A program made the position numbers and the translations under genes. This document shows, in pieces, positions 56,895 to 64,000 of a DNA stretch of 64,000 nt. A model generated the notes under the pieces. It worked only from the letters and a program-made list of their open reading frames with translations, was not told the origin of the DNA and did no database searches. The stretch covers positions 8,618,001 to 8,682,000 of the forward strand of contig NC_091976.1 of NCBI RefSeq assembly GCF_036711975.1. Reading direction: 5' to 3'. This stretch comes from Onthophagus taurus. Lineage: Eukaryota > Arthropoda > Insecta > Coleoptera > Scarabaeidae. Position 1 is the first letter of the stretch. Each line of letters starts with the position of its first letter.

Positions 56895-57252
56895 CGTTCT
56901 GAAATAATAGGATGCCGACGCAAAAAGCATTTATACCATTTTCTGCCTGGTCGGTTTTTGGTAAATTTATTAGGCCTATTTAATTTTTTTATTAACAATG
57001 AACTGAATCCAAAAGTTGGAGTCTAGTTACAGGAAATCCGGCGTCGGCAACTGAACATATCCACTTTACCAAAATTTCCTCTTCGTCCTTTGTAAGTGTT
57101 GTTTCGGGGCCCATTCGGCAGTCTAGCTCATACTTTCCTTCTAGTTTGTATTTAATTGTAGTTCGAGGAACGTTAAAGTTTTTACTGGCAGCATTTACTG
57201 ACGAACCACGCTTTACTGCCGCAATGGCATTTTGTAAATCTTCCAGAGAATA
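56895..57252 (-). pseudogene. pogo/Jerky-type transposase N-terminus (HTH_psq and CENP-B HTH)
   Basis: From 57252 leftward an 84-codon stretch without stops reads YSLEDLQNAIAAVKRGSSVN, NVPRTTIKYKL and KDEEEILVKWI, a Pipsqueak-type helix-turn-helix plus the start of the CENP-B-type domain. After a double stop (56992) the next frame continues FTKNRPGRKWYKCFLRRHP, the second half of that domain. No catalytic region follows; an HHR-bearing insert lies beyond. No ATG is present at the left end of the reading frame. Confidence 0.75.
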
Positions 57253-57904
57253 TAATTTTTATTTATTTTTAATAATTTATTGCGTCTGATGTTCCTGAAG
57301 TTGACATGTCACATGTTCTTATAGTTGGCAGGTATGTCAATTATTGGACCCGTCTCTCCTATATAACTCATTTAAACATATGTTGTCTTATACCATTCAC
57401 CAACTAATTTTACCTTGAAAATATAAAACGTTCGCGAAAATGGTATTGGTCCTTTAGTTGACACCACTGTCAAGTATAGGAACTTGTCTGGAAGCAACAG
57501 TTCTAATAGTTGACAACCCTCCTATTCTAACCTCAAACATGATTTTAGTTTATAATGTTAATAAAAACATGTATGTATATGCCTTATAATTGTTACTATA
57601 CAGTAGGTAATATAGAAACAAACACAATAACATTGAAATAAATAATTTTTGCGTGTTACTTACCTTAAACAAAACGCTAAATATCAGGAGATGTTCAATG
57701 AAGGTACTTACACTCGGAACTAATTTCGCGCCAATAGTTTCTATTGTGACCGATATTGCCAAATTTTTTTTTTGCATGGAAGTACATACTTTAGAGATTA
57801 AAATAAGGCCGCATACATCAACCTATCATAAATACCATTCTTAATATCACGTTAACAAAACAAATTGTCAACTATTGGATCCCTGTCAACAATTGGGACA
57901 CTCA
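57253..57904. other. No gene recognised
   Basis: Contains several GTCAACTATTGG/AGTTGACA-like pieces (57309, 57447, 57508, 57867) in both orientations that could be terminal or subterminal repeats of the pogo-type fragment. Confidence 0.4.
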
Positions 57905-57979
57905 CCTTACATATTTTTAAAAATTTAATATTTTTTTAAAAAATCATATTGATTGTTATGGAAACATTCATGGATGTCA
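57905..57979 (+). repeat. 75-bp direct repeat, right copy
   Basis: Partner of 56382-56456, with several substitutions in its AT-rich first half. Confidence 0.7.
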
Positions 57980-59682
57980 CGAAATCAATGAAATGTCAAA
58001 CAAGCGATAATACAAAGGTTCGTATTATCGTTCTCCATGGTTACGGCCAAATAACCGCTGAAATACTCGCAATTGCCGGAAAACCCTGAATTCTTATTGG
58101 CTGTTAACGTTATGAATGAAATAGTCATAATCATTCATTTCATTATTGGAGTTTTTCGGATGCAACAATCGTGTTCGGATGCGTCTCGACCGGCGAGACG
58201 ATAGCAACAAACCGCTCAGCAACAAACTTTTTCCTTTATATTTTTTACCTACTTCTAGGGCCCATATCTTTGTTATCTAGAAAAATAGCGAAAAACTAAG
58301 CACACGGTTGGAAAGCTTGGTCGTTTCTCTATCCTAAACCGAGTTTTCGTCCGCCCATATGTCGATAATAAGAGCAAGAAAAAATAAGAAACGTCGCGCT
58401 GCATTCAATTTACCTCAGAATTACCAAACTTCACGGCCTTGTGCAGCCGTTACCAGATGGAAATTCAATAAATGGTTTACGTATTCGGAAAGAGCTGACC
58501 CTGGACTATCTTATTCCGAGTTTTCGTCCGTCAATATCCGTCGGCGTCTGTAAAAAAAACGCTCCTGAAAAGGAGCCTACAGTTGGCAACCAACTTTACT
58601 TTTGTATTTCCATCTATGTACTTTTCGGCCGGATATCTTTGTTATTTATCGCGCTACCGGAAAACTAAGCACACAGTTGGAAAGCTTGGTCGTTTCTCTA
58701 TCTTAAACCGAGTTTTGGTCCGCCGATATGTTGATAATGAGAGCAAGAAAAAATAAGAAACGTCGCGCTGCCACGAATTTTTGCCGCGGCTAAACCACGC
58801 TTGGGTCAATAACTATCTTATATGACGGGGAGAAAACTCTAGAACTATATTCATCTTATGGGAAATTTTCTGCTCTTTTCATCGGTATATAACACATCTC
58901 AATCACACGTTTGCATAATCGTTTATCAGCCCAGCAACAAACTTTTGCCTAGTATTTTCGTCTACTTTTCGTCCGCCGATATGTTGATAATAAGAGCAAG
59001 AAAAAATAAGAAACGTCGCGCTGCATTCAATTTACCTCAGAATTACCAAACTTCACGGCGTTGTGCAGCCGTTACCAGATGGAAATTCAATAAATGGCTT
59101 ATATATTCGGAAAGAGCTGACGTTGGACTATCTTATTCCGAGTTTTCGCCCGCCAATATCTATCAGCGTCTGTAAGAAAAACGCAACTGAAAAAGCCCCT
59201 ACCGATGAAAACACGCACATATTTCTTGCACTAATAACTTTTCTATTTGACAGGGAGAAAACTCTACAACTGCTCTTTCCAACGATGTGTGACACACCGT
59301 AATCACACGTTTGCACAATCCTTTTTTCTGACTATGAACTACCTAAACCACGAATTTTTGCCGCAGCTAAACCACGCTTTGGTCAATAACTAACTCTCTT
59401 GTATGACGGGGAGAAAACTCTAGAACTATAGTCATCTTATGGGAAATTTTCTGCTCTTTCCAACGGTGTCCGACGCACTTCGCTTACGCGTTTGCATACG
59501 CGTTTTTTAAATTGATGAACTGAATTAAAATGCAAAGTTGGTAACGTTACCAGATTCAAAACCATCAAAACACAATTCAACAACTCGAGTCTAAAATCAC
59601 TCAAATTCTTCCAGATTCTGATAAAATAGGTGTAACATGAAATAATCTTTCCTTTTTGAACAGTTCAACATGTTTCTAAACG

Positions 59683-59908
59683 TAAAACTAAAACTAGAAC
59701 TAACACTAGCACTATCACTAGAACTAACACTAGACCTAGAACTAGAAACTTTCGGGTTCGCTTCCAACTGGTTTTCTGAAGAAGATTGCAACATGGCACC
59801 CGAAACGTCAAACATTTTTTCAAAAAACCTTTTTTCAACCCGGAAGTTTCTAGTTCTAGGTCTAGTGTTAGTTGTAGTGATAGTGCTAGTGTTAGTTTTA
59901 GTTTTATT
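59683..59908. repeat. ACTAGA/ACTAAC inverted microsatellite arms
   Basis: Left arm 59683-59750 is built of CTAGAA, CTAACA, CTATCA and similar hexamers; right arm 59837-59908 is its near-exact complement. The spacer of about 85 bp holds a hammerhead-like motif. Confidence 0.8.
59771..59813 (+). ncRNA. Hammerhead-like motif in foldback centre
   Basis: Core CTGAAGA and GAAA intact, stem III CG, cleavage site TC, stem I GTTTT/AAAC. Stem II is weak (TGC/GCA at best). Confidence 0.4.
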
Positions 59909-61119
59909 AACATCGGCCGTGAAAGCCTTCGTACATATATGTTTTTAAACGGTTTTAAATAAATTAAGAGTGAATGAAAAATTATCTGTCAACATGAAAT
60001 GAAGTTAGGATTCTTTCTCGGGTAAAACTTTGTTCCAATTTTTCCTTCATCAAATAAGAAAGTTAGGGTAAGAAGTGATTGCGTTCTGCTACCTGTAGGT
60101 TGTCTTTCAGGTGCGTTTCTTTTACAGACGCCGGCAGATATTGACGGCGTCTGTAAATGAAAACTCGAAATAAGACAGGCCAAGGTTAGCTCTTTTCGAA
60201 TATGTAAACCATTTGTTCAATTTCCTTCTATTAACGGCTGCAAATTTTTCGCTATTTTTCTAGATAACGAAAATATTGGACCGAAAAGTAGACGGAAATA
60301 CAAGGGGAAAGTTTGTTGCTGGGCTGAAAAACGATTGTGCAAACGTGTGATTGAGATGTGTTACATACCGTTGAAAAGAGCAGAAAATTTCCCATAAGGT
60401 GAATATAGTTCTAGAGTTTTCTCCCCGTCATATAAGAGAGTTATTGACCCAAGCGTGGTTTAGCCGCGGCAAAAATTCGTGGCAGCGTGACGTTTCTTAT
60501 TTTTTCTTGCTCTTATTATCAACATATCGGCGGAGGAAAGTAGCGGTTTAAGACAGAGAAACGACCAAGCTTTCCAACCGTGTGCTTAGTTTTTCGCTAT
60601 CTTTTAAATAACAAAGATATGGGCCCTAGAAGTAGGTGGAAATATAAAGGAAAAAGTTTGTTGCTGGGCGGTTTGTTGCTATCGTCTCGCCGGTTGCGTC
60701 TCGTGCAGTTTGTTCTTTATGGTATTTTTTTCGTGGTAAAAAGTTTGCGAAGTGGTGTTTAATTAGTGTTGACACGCTCGTGATAACATTCTTTCGTTTT
60801 TTACCGGTTGTATATCTTTCGTTAGTGCATGTATCTCCAATTATTTAATTTTATTGTCGGTATCAATTTGTTCGCATAAAAAACTAGTTTTTCCGATGCC
60901 TTCAAAACAGTGCGGGTCTTGCGGACAGCTGGTGGGGAGAAATAAAGCGGGAATTGACTGCGTGTCCTGCGATGTTTGGTTTCACGCACAGAGTATACAG
61001 AGGCCGGACTCCGGCTAATAAATTGGTACTCCTATCTATCCTTGTTCAACTAATGAAAACTTCGTATGATACTTTCTCTCTCACATAAACTGAATCGATG
61101 TAGATGGCGCAATGGTCGC

Positions 61120-61255
61120 GTTATCGTAGTATTTAAAGAAACCAATAGATGGCACCATTTATTTCAAAATTTTTAAGTCGTAAACTCGTAGAGTTTAAAG
61201 AAGGCAATAGATGGCGCCATGTATTTCAAGTCGTAAATATGTAAATCCCAGAGCT
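61120..61255 (+). repeat. Tandem repeat near left end of THAP transposon
   Basis: Two units of about 60-65 bp share TTTAAAGAA, CAATAGATGGC(A/G)CCAT, TATTTCAA and AAGTCGTAAA. A related AGATGGCGC block occurs in the terminal repeats. Possible binding sites for the element's THAP protein. Confidence 0.65.
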
Positions 61256-61524
61256 ACGTCCAGTTGGTCCAGTTCTATCAGAACTTGCGTGACTTGCTTA
61301 TTCAGCCATTTAAAAATTTGTATCTACTTCATCAATCTTTTATCTGTGTCTTGTTTAATTATTGTGTAGCTTTGCCTATTTATCGTTTGATTATTACATA
61401 GATTTGTTTAGTAGTTTATTTGTTTGTATACCTTAGTTTTCATTAGTTTATTACCATAGTTCGTTATCTTAGAATTAGTTAGTTTTTAAGGCCTAGTCGA
61501 GTTTTATAGTAGAATTTAGTTGTA

Positions 61525-62526
61525 ATGGATAGGAATTGCTACATTTGCGGACGTTCGGTAGAGGAAGTGGTTAAATTATTTTCTTTTCCATTAAATATCA
61601 ATAAGTAAATTTATAAATTTAAGTTAGATAGATTTTTTGTACTAAATGAAAATCTACTTTGATATTTTAGACAGCGATCATGGAATGAGTGTCTTGGTGT
61701 ACCAGCAGAAAACACATATTCTAGACGAATGAGAATTTGCAACAATCATTTTACAATGGAAAGCTTTATGTTGAATAAGACCTTAAAAAGAGATGCAAAG
61801 CCTTTAAGAGTGATCTTGAATGTAAATTCTAATTGCTTACTTCTAATTGCTTCCATTTACTTTTAGAATTAAATTTACAGTTCTAATGACATTTTCTTTA
61901 TTTAGGAAGCACACATTGTAACGAGTGAATCGCTTAGACAGCCTGAACTGGAGCAAGATAATTTAACGGATTCTGTCATAGTAAGTTTTACTATATTGTA
62001 ATTATGTATATTATGCTGAGAGCTGTCAGAAATAAATATTAATTAATTTCTGTGCTGGTTATTGTTATTTTTTAATACATTATCACTTTTTACTGAAGAA
62101 GGTTTTTTTACTTTGTAATGTAGGTGGGCATTTAATAATAATAATAATACATGTTTATTGATGATGCAACAAAAGTGCAACAAACCAACAAAAAATATAT
62201 TTAAGTAAATAAAATCATGATCACTGTAAAATTATCAACAAAAACGACCGGATTTGTGTATAAAATAACACTTTGTATATTTATAGGAGTTAAATATAAC
62301 AAAAGACGCTGCCATACCTTCCTCCGCTACAAATGCAACAACAGAGTCAGTATTTAAGAAGAGCCAGTCTAGTGCAACAATCAAAGAAAAATCACTGCGA
62401 CGAATTTTAAAGAAGAAAGAGAAACAGATCCGGAGACTTAAAAAGAATTATGAAAATAAAACCACATTAGAACCACTGAGAGATATGTTAAGCACACCAG
62501 AATGTGTCTGCCTGAAGAAGTATTAA
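61525..62526 (+). CDS. THAP-domain and coiled-coil protein, four exons, apparently intact
   Basis: Predicted exons 61525-61604, 61671-61821, 61906-61980 and 62287-62526; all introns are GT...AG and the phases join without a stop to give 181 residues. Exons 1-2 form a THAP zinc domain: CYIC, SFP, SWNECLG, then CNNHF (C-x2-C ... C-x2-H) and the AKP near its end. Exon 3 is a short acidic linker. Exon 4 contains KEKSLRRILKKKEKQIRRLK, a very basic likely coiled coil, and ends LKKY. In P elements the THAP domain binds the transposon ends and a nearby zipper dimerises; no catalytic core follows here, so a repressor or captured DNA-binding role is inferred. The first donor (AA|GTAAAT) is weaker than the third (ATA|GTAAGT). 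Confidence 0.75.
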
Positions 62527-62559
62527 CTACAAATGCCATTCAAGACTTAATTTTGTTCC

Positions 62560-62885
62560 GTTTTGTTTTGTTTTAATTCTTGTCTTGGTCGCTCTGTTAC
62601 TTTATTCTACTCACTGAAATATTGTTCGTTTTTGCTTTGTTTTAATTCTCGTCTTGGTCGCTATGTTATAATTTATTCTGGTCGCTGAAATATTGTTCTA
62701 ATTGATACGAACAGAGACAAATAAAAAGAAATATTAAAGTTTATATAAATTCTTAATTTGAAAACAATAATTACTTTATAAGTAAAACAACATTTTATCA
62801 TTAATTCTGTCTACTGCTCGTTTTCGCTGTAATACTTTTAATTTTAGTCGCTTTGTAGAATTCTTTTATTCTGGCTGTCTTAAAT
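62560..62885 (+). repeat. Direct repeats in THAP transposon 3' part
   Basis: Units of about 75 bp contain TTTTGTTTTAATTCT(T/C)GTCTTGGTCGCT...ACTGAAATATTGTTC (62570, 62638) and a diverged third near 62815. Noncoding. Confidence 0.6.
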
Positions 62886-63115
62886 CTGTTGTTTGCAACT
62901 GCAATTTGTATTCCTAAATTTGTCTAGAAATTTATTTGACTTATGGTATGTTAGAGTTTTTAATGGGTTTTCCTCTAGCCTTGAAGCAAATGCTTTACCA
63001 TTGTACAAAAACGTCCCCATGAGCATGAAAATGATTAAATGTAAATATTTGTCTATAAATATACATAGATTTGTTCTTCTGAAGTTTGCATTTTTATTTA
63101 CTTATATTTTATTAG

Positions 63116-63219
63116 TTTTTTTTAATAACAAGTTCAAAAAATCACTGTTTTCATCTTACAACTTGTTCAAGTTTTGAGATGAAAATTTTTGATATTTTGT
63201 AACTTGTTATTAAAAAAAA
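63116..63219. repeat. Subterminal hairpin in THAP transposon
   Basis: TTTTTTAATAACAAGTT (63117-63133) is complementary to AACTTGTTATTAAAAAA (63200-63217); the loop repeats ACAACTTGTTC. Its role is unknown. Confidence 0.65.
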
Positions 63220-64000
63220 TTTTAAAGAGTAATGAGATTTATATTCAAACGAGCATTCAAATTCCCGCTCGTATTTATCGATCCACTACACTACCGCCAT
63301 CTACATCGATTCAGTTTATGTGAGAGAGAAAGTACCATACGAAGTTTTGATTAGTTAAACAAGGATAGATAGGAGTGCCACTTTTATTAGCCGGAGTCCG
63401 GCCTCTGTATACTCTGTGGTTTCACGCCAAATGCGTGTAGCTCTCCAAAGCTGCGGTCTCGGCGCTCTCCGCCCCAGGTTCGTCATGGCAATGTCCTAGT
63501 TGCCGCCCGTCATCTAATCGTAGGAGAACTATGTTGCCGCATGACTTCGATAATCGATGTATGGCCTCCACTCCGACAATCGAGGCTGTCTACGAGATGG
63601 TTAGCGAGATACGTTCGGAGGTTAGATCTATGAAAACTAAAAATGATGAGCCAATGACCTCGGTTCAATTCTGCAGCGATCAAATATCTGATTTCGAAAA
63701 ACTTCTCAAAGAAAAGTGCATGGTTATTGATAGTCTTTCCTCCGATAATGTATAATTGAGGAAACAGGTCGACACCTTGTCGGTTAGAGTTGCGGACTTG
63801 GAACACTATTCCAGACGTAACAATCTGGACATACAGGGCGTGCCTGAGGCGGCCAACGAAAACATTATCGATGTTATAAATAAAATTAGCGGCTTTCTCG
63901 GGGTTCCGTTAAAATCTGATGGTAATGATGCTATATATCGAGTACCTCACATTGGCGATGTGAGTCGGCCAAAGAACATCGTCGTGAGTTTCTGCAATCG

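Larger units (their letters stand above)
58150..60720. repeat. Large foldback structure with internal repeats
   Basis: Outer arms 58190-58345 and 60545-60700 are inverted copies (GGCGAGACGATAGCAACAAA; CCAAGCTTTCCAACCGTGTG). Inside, blocks of about 100-250 bp recur in direct orientation on the left (58359, 58740, 58980; GACGGGGAGAAAACTCTAGA at 58818 and 59404) and inverted on the right (60120-60250, 60330-60535). The short frames inside are mere readings of the repeat blocks. The centre is a second hairpin at 59683-59908. Confidence 0.8.
60987..63418 (+). mobile_element. THAP transposon (P-superfamily-like), 2432 bp
   Basis: An exact 8-bp duplication, GTTTCACG, lies at 60979-60986 and 63419-63426. 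Terminal inverted repeats start CACAGAGTATACAGAGGC and run about 130 bp with few changes. It contains a spliced THAP-domain gene, internal direct repeats and a subterminal hairpin, but no transposase catalytic domain. 8-bp duplications and a THAP protein fit the P superfamily. Confidence 0.9.
60897..64000 (+). pseudogene. LINE ORF1 (PHD-like finger, coiled coil), split by THAP transposon
   Basis: ATG 60897; CGSCGQLVGRNKAGIDCVSC then WFH begins a PHD-type zinc finger, cut at 60986 and resuming at 63427 with AKCV. A TAG follows within the finger. Next come CPSC, an acidic/helical segment (TIEAVYEMVSEIRSEVRSM), a stop at 63753-63755 and a coiled coil with the SRRNNLDIQGVPE motif typical of Jockey/CR1-group ORF1 proteins. 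The gene continues past the window edge. It would bind element RNA; stops and the insertion disable this copy. Confidence 0.8.

Noticed and set aside
58359..59302. Several similar frames of 60-105 codons in the foldback locus
   Set aside because: They are readings of the same DNA repeat blocks in direct and inverted copies, without consistent starts or frame conservation.
59597..59948. Ser/Val- and Leu-rich frames on both strands
   Set aside because: Produced by the ACTAGA/ACTAAC hexamer arms; all frames are repetitive.

Overview
The window is AT-rich animal DNA that I read as insect, because it combines errantivirus-like and other Ty3/gypsy elements, a BEL/Pao element, piggyBac, P-superfamily, pogo, Tc1/mariner and hAT transposons, and Penelope-like elements (PLEs) with GIY-YIG endonucleases. 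I see no conventional host gene, tRNA or rRNA. It is a deep nest of mobile elements, most of them broken by stops, frameshifts and later insertions.

Layout. 1-3060: 3' part of an errantivirus-like element (pol end, env, LTR). 3094-4150: three insertions ending in hammerhead-ribozyme (HHR) motifs. 5405-6694: decayed Tc1/mariner. 7860-19640: one copy of an unclassified 'R' repeat (about 1.1 kb) split by a 190-bp hairpin, an HHR element that itself holds a pogo transposon, and an 8.2-kb CsRn1-like Ty3 element that holds a MITE and a piggyBac. 20515-21690: P transposase remnant. 21702-22600 and 30156-31428: two PLE copies. 23286-27033: Ty3 remnant. 27319-29215: hAT. 31429-39456: LTR element with gag, pol, env and a splice donor/acceptor pair. 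40200-42150: inverted R copy. 43570-54172: LINE 3' end split by a young BEL/Pao element (44231-54099), which is itself split by a DDE transposon with very long terminal repeats (45288-48666). 54173-57980: fragments, hairpins and HHRs. 58150-60720: foldback structure. 60897-64000: LINE ORF1 split by a THAP transposon (60987-63418).

Two things stand out. First, three HHR elements of almost equal size (690, 682 and 693 bp), each with a 10-13 bp target duplication and an HHR 55-110 bp from one end, look like a compact non-autonomous retroelement family. Eleven HHR-like motifs in all occur here, most with palindromic stem III, the form expected to act as a dimer. Second, the THAP transposon carries what appears to be an intact four-exon, 181-residue gene joining a THAP DNA-binding domain to a basic coiled coil without a catalytic domain. 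It resembles a P-element-type repressor.

The two R copies act as each other's pre-insertion reference and give base-exact boundaries for several nested elements. All ribozyme, splice and boundary calls were made by eye from sequence pairing and motif match; no search or folding program was run.
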